Origin: CBDFHF01 sp965247565
Lineage (GTDB): Bacteria; Pseudomonadota; Gammaproteobacteria; Methylococcales; Methylomonadaceae
NCBI GenBank assembly: GCA_965247565.1
Contig: CBDFHF010000003.1
Span: forward strand, 2,046,001-2,110,000
Length of the DNA stretch: 64,000 nt
Direction: 5' to 3'
The notes beneath the pieces are model-generated. The model ran no database searches. It worked only from the letters and a program-made list of their open reading frames with translations, and was not told the origin of the DNA. Of this stretch, positions 1 to 12,526 are shown piece by piece. The translations under genes were made by a program, and so were the position numbers. Positions within the stretch are counted from its first letter, which is position 1. Every line of letters begins with the position of its first letter.

Positions 1-27
1 AATCAATACTGAACTATTTTTTTTCAT
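1..27 (-). CDS. Partial CDS, 5' end only, unknown
   Basis: A leftward gene appears to start here and run out of the window. An ATG at 27-25 is preceded by a strong AGGAG Shine-Dalgarno about eight bases upstream, and the nine visible codons read MKKNSSVLI. Nothing can be said about its function. The call rests only on the ribosome binding site and the open start, so it is tentative. Confidence 0.4.
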
Positions 28-203
28 GACTAAATCTCCTGGAGGGTTTGAAGGGAGGCTCATAAAATCAGTTATGAGCTGTGTCGAGTCTAGCAGACGT
101 GGTTAACTTAAAAAATGTGGTTGATTGTCGCGCGGCAAATTGTCGCGACTAAGTTGCATATATGCATATTCGTACGCTTAGGTCATAGAGGACGTATATT
201 TTT

Positions 204-231
204 TTGACTAGGTGTTTAATAGCATTATAAT
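204..231 (+). promoter_or_regulatory. rrn promoter P1 candidate
   Basis: TTGACT at 204-209 and a perfect TATAAT at 226-231 are separated by 16 bp, with an AT-rich stretch just upstream. The position, about 255 bp before the 16S gene, and the presence of a second promoter downstream match the tandem P1/P2 arrangement of proteobacterial rrn operons. Confidence 0.7.
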
Positions 232-282
232 AAGGGGGTTAGGTAAACGAAGTGATGTTGATGCCACGGTATTAAAAAAGGA

Positions 283-310
283 TTGACGGGAGAGGAAAAG
301 ACTGTAGAAT
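283..310 (+). promoter_or_regulatory. rrn promoter P2 candidate
   Basis: TTGACG at 283-288 and TAGAAT at 305-310 lie 16 bp apart, preceded by an A-rich block that could act as an UP element. It is the second of two tandem sigma-70 type promoters in the rrn leader. Confidence 0.65.
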
Positions 311-339
311 AGTTTAGCTCAACACGGCGAAAGTCGTAA

Positions 340-350
340 GCTCTTTAACA
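340..350 (+). promoter_or_regulatory. rrn leader boxA antitermination site
   Basis: GCTCTTTAACA matches the boxA element used by the Nus antitermination complex on rrn transcripts. The same core recurs in the spacer before 23S at 2363-2373, as is usual in gammaproteobacterial rrn operons. Confidence 0.75.
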
Positions 351-353
351 ATA

Positions 354-381
354 TGATCAAAATAATTTGTGTGGGTGCTTG
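354..381 (+). other. 16S precursor processing stem, 5' arm
   Basis: Bases 354-381 are nearly complementary to 2045-2073 downstream of 16S. The shared core TGATCAAAATAATTTGT pairs with ACAAATTATTTTGATCA. The two arms would bring the ends of pre-16S together as an RNase III substrate. Confidence 0.7.
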
Positions 382-487
382 TGGTAGCGATGTTTGCTCT
401 GTGAGCAAAATATTGACTATTACAATTCAATTTAATTGTGTAGTTAAGCCAAGATGGGCCACTTATCTTAAAGTGGCAAACTGATTT

Positions 488-2022
<1,535 letters not shown>

Positions 2023-2044
2023 CAAACACAGCGACACGTTGTTG

Positions 2045-2073
2045 CAAGTACTCACAACAAATTATTTTGATCA
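2045..2073 (+). other. 16S precursor processing stem, 3' arm
   Basis: This is the partner of 354-381. It lies between the 16S end and tRNA-Ile and would form the long base-paired stalk of pre-16S. Confidence 0.7.
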
Positions 2074-2089
2074 ATAAAGAGATGAGCCT

Positions 2090-2166
<77 letters not shown>

Positions 2167-2220
2167 CTTTACGTTAATAATGACGTAAAGCGCGGTAAAC
2201 GGGCTAGGGGACCTAGATAA

Positions 2221-2296
2221 GGGGCCATAGCTCAGCTGGGAGAGCGCCTGCCTTGCACGCAGGAGGTCAGGAGTTCGATCCTCCTTGGCTCCACCA
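2221..2296 (+). tRNA. alaT: tRNA-Ala (TGC)
   Basis: This is a 76-nt cloverleaf with acceptor GGGGCCA, anticodon loop CTTGCAC (anticodon TGC), T loop GTTCGATC and an encoded CCA. It is the second tRNA of the Ile-Ala spacer, 54 bp after tRNA-Ile. Confidence 0.97.
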
Positions 2297-2362
2297 ATTC
2301 TATGGGGTTTTTGTAAGAAAATAATCAAAGACTCTATAGAATTGGTAAGATATTTGCCGATA

Positions 2363-2373
2363 GCTCTTTAACA
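2363..2373 (+). promoter_or_regulatory. Spacer boxA before 23S
   Basis: GCTCTTTAACA repeats the leader boxA exactly. It should reload the antitermination complex ahead of the 23S gene. Confidence 0.7.
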
Positions 2374-2558
2374 ATGCGGAAATCTGTAACAAAGTAAGTA
2401 TTCAACAATTTGAATGCTTATTTAGCGAGTTTGAGTTTATAGAGTAAGCTCAAAAACGTTCTCAAGCAGAAAAATATAGCGATAGAGTCAGCTGATTAAT
2501 CTAGCGCGATAAGTGTATCCGAAAAGCGTTCAATTTAAGTTGAATTTGCTTCAAGACC

Positions 2559-5488
<2,930 letters not shown>

Positions 5489-5668
5489 GAAAACGTTAGA
5501 GAGATTCAAGGAAATAAAAAAATTGAGTCAAAGCAGTTGATTAACGCTAAAAGTAAGAGAACAAAAAAGTTGTTGCAGATTTCCGGCGGGAAGTGGATAG
5601 CGCCACTGACCGAAAACCGTGATTAGTAAGAAAGACAAAAATAAAATAGCTAATCGCAATACCAGTTT

Positions 5669-5785
5669 GCTTGGTGACCATAGCGAGCGTGAACCACCCG
5701 ATCCCATCCCGAACTCGGAAGTGAAACCGCTTAGCGCCGATGATAGTGTGGCAGTTTGCCATGTGAAAGTAGGGAATTGCCAAGC
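5669..5785 (+). rRNA. rrf: 5S ribosomal RNA
   Basis: The gene is about 117 nt, with terminal helix GCTTGGTGACC/TTGCCAAGC and the conserved ACCCGATCCCATCCCGAACTC loop. It follows 23S by 200 bp and closes the operon. Confidence 0.95.
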
Positions 5786-5796
5786 GCTTTAAAATG

Positions 5797-5830
5797 AAAG
5801 CCCTGCGGGTGACCGTAGGGCTTTTTTTTT
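5797..5830 (+). terminator. rrn operon terminator
   Basis: An AAAGCCCT / AGGGCTTT stem encloses a GC-rich loop and is followed by nine T residues. It is a classical rho-independent terminator immediately after 5S. Confidence 0.9.
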
Positions 5831-5860
5831 GGAAAAATGTCGCTGGGAGATCAGTCGATA

Positions 5861-5942
5861 TCTTTGCAAAACACCTGATTGTTGATTTGCGCCTAAATCT
5901 GACCCAGGTTTTGCATTGAATTTTGACCCACCCTATTTGGTT
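5861..5942 (-). mobile_element. IS end debris after the rrn operon
   Basis: TCTTTGCAAAACACCTGATT at 5861-5880 resembles the IS end CCTTTGCAAAACCCCTTGTT at 6181-6200. The repeated TGACCCA motifs at about 5899-5932 resemble the multiple terminal repeats of IS21-type ends. The stretch is non-coding transposon debris. The exact element boundaries cannot be fixed. Confidence 0.45.
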
Positions 5943-6175
5943 TTATTTTAAGGGTTTTGGTCGAGGATATGTTGTATTTTTCTCCTTTTTGGGTTGATTA
6001 GCACTCTGCTTGAAACGATAGCTGTCATTACCGGTTTCGACAATATGACAATGGTGAGTGACGCGATCTAACAACGCCGTGGTCATTTTGGCATCACCAA
6101 ATACGGCTGTCCATTCGGCAAAGCTCAGGTTCGTGGTGATAATCAGACTGGTACGTTCGTATAGCTTGCTCATTA
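5943..6175 (-). pseudogene. IstB C-terminal relic (IS21 family)
   Basis: About 70 residues match the end of an IstB-type AAA+ helper ATPase. The segment SKLYERTSLIITTNLSFAEW, then FGDAKMTTALLDRVTHHC and ETGNDSYRFK, parallels the same region of the nearby istB copy (about 6895-7100) while differing at many positions. It is therefore a separate, diverged IS21 element. The 5' part is missing: homology stops at 6175, where another IS end begins. It cannot encode a working protein. Confidence 0.75.
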
Positions 6176-6176
6176 G

Positions 6177-6408
6177 GAGACCTTTGCAAAACCCCTTGTT
6201 CCAAAAACCAGTCCAAAACCACCTAGTTTTTCCAAAAAATCGGTGAAATTTAGGCAATATAATTTAGAACATATGGATTCTTGCGGCCATTTGGCCGCAT
6301 TCACCCTTTAAAAGGCAAAGCTTGCCTGTGTGGATTGCGTTTTAACGTACAACACAGGCAACCGTTTTAGGTTATACGCCATGGCTTGCAATAGATGCCA
6401 AGCATGGG
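6177..6408 (-). mobile_element. 3' end relic of a DDE-transposase IS
   Basis: On the minus strand 6406-6308 reads as the last 32 residues of a DDE transposase, containing LLQAMAYNLKRLPVLYVKTQ and ending in a stop. This C-terminus is typical of IS5/IS1182/IS4-type DDE_Tnp_1 proteins. About 130 bp of 3' non-coding end follows and finishes in GAGACCTTTGCAAAAC at 6177-6192, a plausible terminal inverted repeat inserted into the IstB relic. The upstream part of the transposase is cut off at 6408 by an IS21 end. Family assignment is from memory. Confidence 0.65.
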
Positions 6409-6832
6409 TGTTCGGCGACAATTACTATGTCCGGTATGACGACAACTATCTTGACCGGTTGACCGATACGGAGGACAACAGTGAGTTTCACTTTTATTGG
6501 GAGCTCACCCTTGTCTGGAAAACGTATTACTCAACAACAAGAGAGTTTATATATGAACAAACGTCAACGAGGACAAAGCCAAGCCAGTGCGGCAGCGCAG
6601 GCATCACTATCTGAACGGTCTGGTCGCAGAATAGAAAAAGGGGATCGTCAATCCATTCCAGGTGAACGGCACTGGCGGACACGCGAAGATCCTTTTGAAG
6701 CGATCTGGCAACAGGAATTGGTACCCCTGTTAGAAAAAGAAGCCCAGCTCACGGGCTTAAGGCTTTGGGAATACTTGGAAGATAAGCATCCTGGTCAATT
6801 TCCCTACCGTGTTTTGCGTACCCTGCAACGCC
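6409..6832 (+). mobile_element. IS21-family left end with istA fragment
   Basis: The piece starts TGTTCGGCGACAATTACTA at 6409 and has repeated CGACAAC and GACCGG blocks up to 6480, as in IS21-family left ends. From about 6511 the plus strand encodes the N-terminus of an IstA-like transposase: a ribbon with KRQRGQSQASAAAQASLSER, then RRIEKGD, EDPFEAIWQQELVPLLEKE and PYRVLRTLQR. The reading frame is broken at codon LQR by insertion of the next IS21 copy at 6833, and the rest of the gene is absent from the far side of that copy. Confidence 0.75.
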
Positions 6833-6873
6833 TGTCAATCAGCGTTGAAAAGTTGCCAGTTGTCAGCGTTTGA
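6511..6873 (+). pseudogene. Truncated istA-like transposase
   Basis: About 107 codons of a second type of IS21 transposase, with the N-terminal helix-turn-helix region only. The TTG at 6511 is the best start by similarity to IstA proteins that begin just before an ITxQQ motif. Genuine sequence ends at 6832. The last 14 codons before the stop at 6873 are read from the left end of the inserted IS21 copy. The catalytic DDE domain is lost. Confidence 0.7.
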
Positions 6874-6894
6874 GTTACCAGTTTTTTAGTCGTT

Positions 6895-7646
6895 TTATTC
6901 CCTTTTTTTGCGTTGCTTTAAGCGGTAGGAATCGTTCCCGGTTTCAAGGATATCGCAATGGTGGGTAATCCGGTCCAATAGTGCGGTCGTCATCTTGGCA
7001 TCGCCGAATACCTGGACCCATTCGGCAAAACTCAAATTGGTCGTGACCAGGACAGATGTTTTTTCATACAAATGGCTGATTAGGTGGAACAGCAAGGCAC
7101 CGCCCGACTCCGGGAATGGCAAGTACCCCAATTCATCAATGATGACCGCATCCATATTGATGAGCTGTTTGGCCAGGTTACCGGCCTTGCCATTCAGCTT
7201 TTCCTTTTCGAGCAGACTCACCAGGTCTACTGCATTGTACCCACAGGGCATAAATAAAAGCGCACCCGTTTACCCTGATGGATGGCGGCGACACCGATAG
7301 CGGTCGCCACATGGGTTTTCCCGGTGCCAGTGCCGCCGACAAAAATGAGGTTATGCGCTTGCTCCATAAATGCCCCGGTCGCCAATTGTTCGATATGAGC
7401 TTGCGATAATGGGGACTCTTCCCAGTTGAAGCTCAGCAAGTCGCGGTGGATGGGAAATTTGGCCGCCTTGACCTGGTACGATAGGCGGCGAGCTTGGCGG
7501 TAGCTTTGTTCAGCCACAATCAGGCGGTCGATTAAGGCCTCTGGGGTGAGCCTTTGCCGGGTTTGTTCTGCCAGCCATTCAGCCAATGCCTCGGCCATGC
7601 CGTACAGTTGTAGCGCCTTGAGCGCACCGATCCGGTCAATGGACAT
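6895..7646 (-). pseudogene. istB: istB helper ATPase, frameshifted
   Basis: IstB is the AAA+ ATPase that assists IS21 transposition. The start ATG at 7646 overlaps the end of istA by 11 nt. The first frame runs through the Walker A motif GGTGTGKTH to GKRVRF. The protein then resumes in another frame at NAVDLVSLLEKEK, followed by the Walker B-like VIIDELGYLP and TTNLSFAEW. The break is a 17-bp insertion at about 7238-7254 on the minus strand between codons for F-Y and N-A-V-D. Removing it restores a standard IstB of about 245 residues. As it stands the gene is inactive unless ribosomes bypass the insertion. Confidence 0.85.
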
Positions 7647-9144
7647 AATAGACACTCCGCAAGCTGTCGTAACGGCCGCAATCCGCCACGGGTTCAACGG
7701 CCAAAGCCGGGACAGTGTCACTTCCCAGCGGTTTGGGGCGTTCAGGCTCGGTCAACCGGCGCAGGGCATTCTCGACAATGCTGGCCGACACGACACCGGT
7801 TTCCAAGGTCAATTCACACGCGACGTCAAGGGCATCCAGGCCGACATCCCGCGCCATGAGCAGCAGTTCCACAAAGGCACGGTCACCTTTGGGTTGTTTG
7901 AGCAACCGGTCTCTGACCACACGGATGGCCGCCGGCAAATCCCAGTCCTGGAACGGTGCGCCATGCCGCAATGCACCTGGCTTTTTCTCCAGCACCGGCA
8001 AGTAGTGCCAAGGGTTGCAGACGAGTTGGTCGCGTGCGAAACAACGGCTATGCTCAGCCTGGATGGCATTGTCAGCCACTATCCAGATACGATTGGCGTA
8101 CAATCGGACCGAAACGACCTTACCCGCCCATCCGGCAGGGACGCTGTAGCGGTTACAGTCCACCCGAACCAAGCAGGTGCTGCTGACCCGCATCATCTTC
8201 TCGACATAACCGTCAAAGCGTGCTGTGACTGGGCTTAGCAGCGGTTGTTCTTCATCGAAACAGTCAGCGATGGTTTTATCCTGGATAGTGGGGTGCTTGC
8301 GATTGGCGAGTTCCTGACAACGCTGGGCCAGCCAAGCGTTTAACGCCGCCAAATCACCAAACTTGGGGCACGGGGTGAACAACCACTCGCGGATATTCCC
8401 GACCTGGTTTTCAATCTGGCCTTTCTCCCAGCCGGATGCCGGCGTACACGCCACCGGCTCAAACAGGTAGTGGTTGGCTAAGGCCAGGAAACGCCGGTTG
8501 AAATGGCGTTCCTTGCCGACCAGGACGGCGTCGACAACCGTTTTCAGGTTGTCGTAAAGCATTTTTGTGGGGACGCCACCAAAAAACTCAAAGGCCTGAA
8601 TATGGGCATCGAACACCATCTCCTGAGCTTCACGCAGGTAAGCGACGACAAACATCTTGCGGCTATAAGCCAACCGAAAATGCGCCAACTTGACGGTTTG
8701 TAATACCCCGGCCAACTCAACCTGTTCATAACTCCAGTCAAATTGGCCGACTTCCCCTATAGGGAAAGCCAGGGGGACAAAGGCTTGCGTTACCTTCGGC
8801 GTCGATTTTTGCTCCTCCTTCCAGGCTTTGACAAAGCGTTGAACGCTGTCATAAGCCCCAGTGTAGCCTTCTACCTGTAACCCTTCGAATAATCGTTGCG
8901 CCGTGCGCCGACGCGACTTCGCCAATGCCGCATCTACCTTCAACCATTGTTCCAGTAACGGTAAATATCCCCCTAACTTGCGTAAGGGTTGCTGGTCCCG
9001 TTGATAGACAGGCTCGGTCTCGGTGCCCAAGTGCTTGCGTACCGTTTGTCGGCACAACTTTAAACTACGCGCTATCGAACTGATCTTTTCATGCTGTACA
9101 TAATAACGCCGCCTTATTTCGGCTATAACTTCCATAGCTAACAT
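7636..9144 (-). CDS. istA: IS21-family transposase IstA
   Basis: A 502-residue transposase starting at the ATG 9144. A longer reading upstream runs into the IS terminus and is not used. An N-terminal helix-turn-helix with RRYYVQHEKISSIARSL and RQTVRKHL binds the ends. The DDE catalytic triad is visible as D136 (GQFDWSYEQ), D198 (KMLYDNLKTV) and E245 (KGQIENQVGN). The C-terminal mu-transposase-type domain includes RYSVPAGWAG. The gene looks intact, overlaps istB, and is the only full transposase in the IS pile. Transposition probably needs IstB from another copy. Confidence 0.93.
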   Translation of the reverse strand: MLAMEVIAEIRRRYYVQHEKISSIARSLKLCRQTVRKHLGTETEPVYQRDQQPLRKLGGYLPLLEQWLKVDAALAKSRRRTAQRLFEGLQVEGYTGAYDSVQRFVKAWKEEQKSTPKVTQAFVPLAFPIGEVGQFDWSYEQVELAGVLQTVKLAHFRLAYSRKMFVVAYLREAQEMVFDAHIQAFEFFGGVPTKMLYDNLKTVVDAVLVGKERHFNRRFLALANHYLFEPVACTPASGWEKGQIENQVGNIREWLFTPCPKFGDLAALNAWLAQRCQELANRKHPTIQDKTIADCFDEEQPLLSPVTARFDGYVEKMMRVSSTCLVRVDCNRYSVPAGWAGKVVSVRLYANRIWIVADNAIQAEHSRCFARDQLVCNPWHYLPVLEKKPGALRHGAPFQDWDLPAAIRVVRDRLLKQPKGDRAFVELLLMARDVGLDALDVACELTLETGVVSASIVENALRRLTEPERPKPLGSDTVPALAVEPVADCGRYDSLRSVYYVH

Positions 9145-9250
9145 CCCAGGTAACTCCGGCAAAAAGCCAGATGATTGCACATTACCGGGGTGGCAACTTT
9201 TCAACGCTGTTTTCCCCGGCTCCCTGGTAATTTTTGCACGCTGATTAACA

Positions 9251-9376
9251 GTTAACAAACCGCCAATAAATTTCTAATTCCTGGCCAACGTTCAAATGAC
9301 AAGCTTCACGTATCGACTTGGGGATAATAATTTGTCCTTTGCTGGATAAGCGGGTAGTTTGCACAATGAGCCCCAT
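9251..9376 (-). pseudogene. AbrB/MazE-type antitoxin, cut by IS21
   Basis: From the ATG at 9376 the minus strand encodes MGLIVQTTRLSSKGQIIIPK followed by SIREACHLNVGQELEIYW, the swapped-hairpin DNA-binding fold of AbrB-family antitoxins with its signature SSKGQIIIPKSIR. After about 39 codons the frame enters the IS21 terminus and stops. The antitoxin tail and any toxin partner that would have lain to the left are missing. Loss of the whole toxin would make loss of the antitoxin tolerable. Confidence 0.75.
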
Positions 9377-9525
9377 AAATCAGAAGGTAGGGTCATAGGG
9401 TAAGCCGATTGGATTTTGTTAACAGCACAGCATTAATTGATGATTTTGCACATCATTTTTAAAACCTTTTTTATAACTTCCAAAAGTAACTCTCCTTCCT
9501 CGTAATTTAGCGGATTTGATTTTCG

Positions 9526-10578
9526 CTAACTTGCTGACTTGTAAGCAAAAGGCTTTGCCAATGGCTCACCGACAAAAATTCCCTGGCCTGGCTGGGCAAC
9601 GCTTTTCCAGTAGGCTTCAATCAGAGAGTTACCTCTCAAATAATAATGCAAGAGTAATCCTGGATTGGAAAATTTATTCGGAAAGTTACAAGGCTCAACG
9701 ACTGCGCCGTAACTGGCAGTTGCACCGGCTTTCAGCCATTCCAGAATGTTCATCTGGTTGCTACCGGTCAGTACGCCGCCAGTAGAGGTTAAGTGGTCGG
9801 CGACCGCTCCCGGTAAATAGGTGTTTTGGGCGATATTAGGGACGTTGACTAACCCAGTAAAATAAAACATGACATCCTTGCGCTGTTCTATGGAATTTTG
9901 CTGCAAATAATTGACTGGCCACATATCTTTAAATTTTTCGGCAACGATTGGAAAAAGTTCAGCCCTGGAGCTGCGGGCTTTATCGTCAGTTTTTAATAAA
10001 TAAGCGGAACCTTGCGGTTGACTGTAGTCAGAAGCCACGCCTCGATCGATCACTTGCTTGACATCTTCAAACGTTTTTCCGGCTAAGGTCATAGTGGGTC
10101 GCCATTTAAAATCGTTAAATGGTTTGGAACTGCTCGAGGCGAAATAAGGACTACTGCGGGTTTCCTGGCATCCCTTGGCGCAAAATGCTTCGTCAAATCC
10201 GGCAGCAAAAGCGGTGGTAATTGACATACAATCCACCCGAAACGGCTGCAGCCAAGTCAACACAAAAGCCTGTACGTGCTTTGGGGTTTTCTCATCGATT
10301 TGTTGTTTCAACTTGGCAAATTGCTGCCGGGACATAACCTGTTCATGTGGATTAAAGCGCAGATGGATGATTTGCTCGGCCGGAACGCCACGTTTGCCCT
10401 GATAATAATCGGCAATGCGAATGCTTAAAGGGTCGGTATCGTTAACAATAACCGCTATATCTGCCGCTGTTAATGCGGGCAATGGCCTGAGTAGTGGCGA
10501 AACAGGGGCTGCTTGCAAGCGGCTCAGAAAGCCAAACATCAAGAACAAAATTAACCAACCGAACCGTTTAATCATCAT
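9526..10578 (-). CDS. TIGR03790 family exported protein
   Basis: A 350-residue protein with an N-terminal signal peptide (about residues 1-23, ending near LQA-AP). The segment AVIVNDTDPLSIRIADYYQG with RGVPAEQII is characteristic of TIGR03790 proteins, a family of unknown function found in several proteobacteria and other phyla. The middle contains CAKGCQET, and GAVVEPCNFPNKF lies near the end. It sits 9 bp after moaE and is likely cotranscribed with moaD-moaE. Whether it has anything to do with molybdopterin is unknown. Confidence 0.8.
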   Translation of the reverse strand: MMIKRFGWLILFLMFGFLSRLQAAPVSPLLRPLPALTAADIAVIVNDTDPLSIRIADYYQGKRGVPAEQIIHLRFNPHEQVMSRQQFAKLKQQIDEKTPKHVQAFVLTWLQPFRVDCMSITTAFAAGFDEAFCAKGCQETRSSPYFASSSSKPFNDFKWRPTMTLAGKTFEDVKQVIDRGVASDYSQPQGSAYLLKTDDKARSSRAELFPIVAEKFKDMWPVNYLQQNSIEQRKDVMFYFTGLVNVPNIAQNTYLPGAVADHLTSTGGVLTGSNQMNILEWLKAGATASYGAVVEPCNFPNKFSNPGLLLHYYLRGNSLIEAYWKSVAQPGQGIFVGEPLAKPFAYKSAS

Positions 10579-10587
10579 AACTTGCCT

Positions 10588-11043
10588 TTATTGCTGCGAT
10601 GACTGATAGCCATCGGTATTTTTTTCAACCCAGCGCTGCTGGTCGGAGTGAAGTCGTTCTTTTTTCCAAAATGGCGCTTTTGATTTTAACGCTTCCATCA
10701 TGGCTCGACTGGCATCGAAAGCATTGCCCCGATGAGTTGCCCAAACGGCTACTAACACGATAGTATCATTCGGCAACACCTCACCAACACGATGTACGAT
10801 TAGCGCATCTAACAGCGGCCATTGCTGCTGTGCTTCGGCGATAATCAACGCTAATTGCTTTTCAGTCATACCGGGGTAATGTTCTAGCGACATGGCTTGG
10901 ACATGATCACCCTCATTAAAATCCCGCATGGTGCCCACAAAAACGCTGGTCGCGCCAAATTTTCCCGCTACGGATAAGGAATGCTGATAGTTTTCAAGTT
11001 CTTGCCAGGGGTTGAATGCGTGGTTATAAATTTGTATTTTCAT
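10588..11043 (-). CDS. moaE: Molybdopterin synthase catalytic subunit MoaE
   Basis: MoaE (151 residues) forms a heterotetramer with MoaD and inserts the two dithiolene sulfurs into precursor Z (cPMP). Recognisable segments are GATSVFVGTMRDFNEGD, LEHYPGMTEKQL, the active-site VHRVGEVLPNDTIVLVAVWA, then HRGNAFDASRAMMEALKSKA and the lysine-bearing PFWKKE. It directly abuts moaD (stop at 11044, start at 11043), so the subunits should be translated together. Confidence 0.95.
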   Translation of the reverse strand: MKIQIYNHAFNPWQELENYQHSLSVAGKFGATSVFVGTMRDFNEGDHVQAMSLEHYPGMTEKQLALIIAEAQQQWPLLDALIVHRVGEVLPNDTIVLVAVWATHRGNAFDASRAMMEALKSKAPFWKKERLHSDQQRWVEKNTDGYQSSQQ

Positions 11044-11277
11044 TTAACCTCCGGTAACCGGTGGAAAAAAGGCCACTTCATCGCCGTCTTTAACGAACGT
11101 ATCGAAACTGACATAGTCCATGTTCACGGCTGCAAGTATGTTATCCGGCAGCGGGTAGGCCGGATTGGCGAGCTGCCAAATCTGCTTAACAGTTAACAGG
11201 CCGGAAATCTCTAAGTTCTGTTCAGCATGCCCGACAGATTCTTTCAAGCTGGCAAAATAACGTACTTTAATTGACAT
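11044..11277 (-). CDS. moaD: Molybdopterin synthase sulfur carrier MoaD
   Basis: A 77-residue ubiquitin-like protein beginning MSIKVRYFASLKESVGHAEQ and ending DGDEVAFFPPVTGG. The C-terminal diglycine is the residue pair that is adenylated and thiocarboxylated. The length is normal. It is the first gene of the leftward moaD-moaE-TIGR03790 unit, divergent from moaC. Confidence 0.95.
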   Translation of the reverse strand: MSIKVRYFASLKESVGHAEQNLEISGLLTVKQIWQLANPAYPLPDNILAAVNMDYVSFDTFVKDGDEVAFFPPVTGG

Positions 11278-11383
11278 ACTCTACACATACGCAGACAAAA
11301 ATAGTGATAATAGGGCAGAATCTTGCCAGTGTCATTGCATAGATACCGGCAACTCGGCTTTTTTATACAGATCACACTTAAAA

Positions 11384-11860
11384 ATGACTCAACTCACCCA
11401 CTTTAACGAATCCGGCGACGCCCACATGGTCGATGTCGGCTCCAAAGCCATAACGCAACGCACAGCAATTTGTGAAGGTTATATCGAAATGGAACCGGAA
11501 ACGCTACATTTAATCATCAGTGGCGGACATAAAAAAGGCGATGTGCTTACCATAGCCAGAATAGCAGGCATTATGGCCAGCAAAAAAACAGCAGCCCTAA
11601 TTCCCCTCTGCCATCCGTTGCCGATTACCCATGTGGAAATCGATTTGAGCACTGAAATCGATATGAATCGAGTCCGTTGCCAAACCACGGTTAAAACCAA
11701 CGGCCAAACCGGTGTAGAAATGGAGGCGCTGACCGCCACCCAAATCTGCTTATTAACCATCTACGACATGTGTAAAGCCGTAGATAGAGGCATGGTTATC
11801 CAGTCTGTGCAATTGCTGGAAAAAAGCGGCGGCAAATCCGGACACTGGCGACGTAAATAA
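11384..11860 (+). CDS. moaC: Cyclic pyranopterin monophosphate synthase MoaC
   Basis: MoaC makes cyclic pyranopterin monophosphate from the MoaA product in molybdenum cofactor synthesis. The 158-residue protein shows family landmarks: GDAHMVDVGSKAITQRTA near the start, KKGDVLTIARIAGIMASKKT, the active-site IPLCHPLPITH, GQTGVEMEALTA and YDMCKAVDRGM. It is divergently arranged with moaD across 106 bp. No Moco riboswitch-like structure was recognised in that gap. moaA and other cofactor genes are not in the window. Confidence 0.96.
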   Translation: MTQLTHFNESGDAHMVDVGSKAITQRTAICEGYIEMEPETLHLIISGGHKKGDVLTIARIAGIMASKKTAALIPLCHPLPITHVEIDLSTEIDMNRVRCQTTVKTNGQTGVEMEALTATQICLLTIYDMCKAVDRGMVIQSVQLLEKSGGKSGHWRRK

Positions 11861-12127
11861 TACCAATTCCAATCAGTTTACAGAGTAGCCCTGCTCCAGC
11901 GGCACAAGGTGAGTTCTACTTTGTCAGATTACTTGATCGCTGTTTCTCAAGCTCGTCATTCCGGCATGGATTGCCGGAGCCCAGATTACAGGGATGTAAA
12001 TTTTCAATGAAGTGCCGCCACCATTAGTTCCGCAGCTTGGGATAGACTGCATGGGGACGGGGGGGCAGGGCAATGCCGGGAGCAATTGCCAATACAACAG
12101 GAACCCTAACTTAACGCGTTGACCCGT

Positions 12128-12526
12128 TTACCTCAATAGAACGACACCTTCTACTTTTGCAGCCCGGGTATCAAATGTCACCATATAATCACAAGCAATG
12201 TGTCGGTATTGTGCCATCATTAAACAGTCTGAGAAATCGGCGCGGCTATTTTCAAAATGCAGTAAAGCCTCTTCGAGTATAGCCTCTGCTTCAATTAATA
12301 CATTGGCACTTTCCAGCAAGGTTTTAAATAACGCGATAATCGAAACCTTGCTAATCTTGGCACAGGCACGCAGCACCCATTCGGTCTCTTGTATCGTCAA
12401 TAAGCTAATAACAATCAAAACTTGCTCAGCTATACATTTTTTAATCAAATTATTGACGATTTCAGCTTGCTGCTCATCATCGCGCAATACATAACGTACC
12501 AGCACATTGGTATCCAAACCAATCAT
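12128..12526 (-). CDS. vapC: PIN-domain toxin, VapC type
   Basis: A 132-residue PIN-domain ribonuclease. The acidic residues that bind magnesium are visible in MIGLDTNVLVRYV (Asp5), the central TIQETEWVL (Glu), ENSRADFSDCLM (Asp) and VTFDTRAAKVEGV (Asp). It overlaps the preceding antitoxin gene by 4 bp, the usual translational coupling for VapBC pairs. The target, probably an RNA, cannot be told from sequence. Confidence 0.88.
   Translation of the reverse strand: MIGLDTNVLVRYVLRDDEQQAEIVNNLIKKCIAEQVLIVISLLTIQETEWVLRACAKISKVSIIALFKTLLESANVLIEAEAILEEALLHFENSRADFSDCLMMAQYRHIACDYMVTFDTRAAKVEGVVLLR

Larger units (their letters stand above)
6833..9250 (-). mobile_element. IS21-family insertion sequence, full length
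   Basis: This 2,418-bp element is bounded by imperfect 27-bp inverted repeats. The left end TGTCAATCAGCGTTGAAAAG (6833 on) matches the right end TGTTAATCAGCGTGCAAAAA (complement of 9250 back). An internal copy of CAGCGTTGAAAAGTTGCCA lies at about 9191-9210, typical of the multiple ends of IS21. It carries istA and a frameshifted istB on the minus strand. No direct target duplication is recognisable: the left flank is istA of another IS21 and the right flank is an antitoxin gene. This suggests a deletion or recombination after insertion. Confidence 0.88.

Noticed and set aside
7546..8238. 230-codon frame on the plus strand within istA/istB
   Set aside because: It is a shadow of the transposase genes on the minus strand; no family resemblance or ribosome binding site.
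11278..11383. Moco riboswitch between moaD and moaC
   Set aside because: The 106-bp gap is too short and shows no recognisable multi-stem structure.
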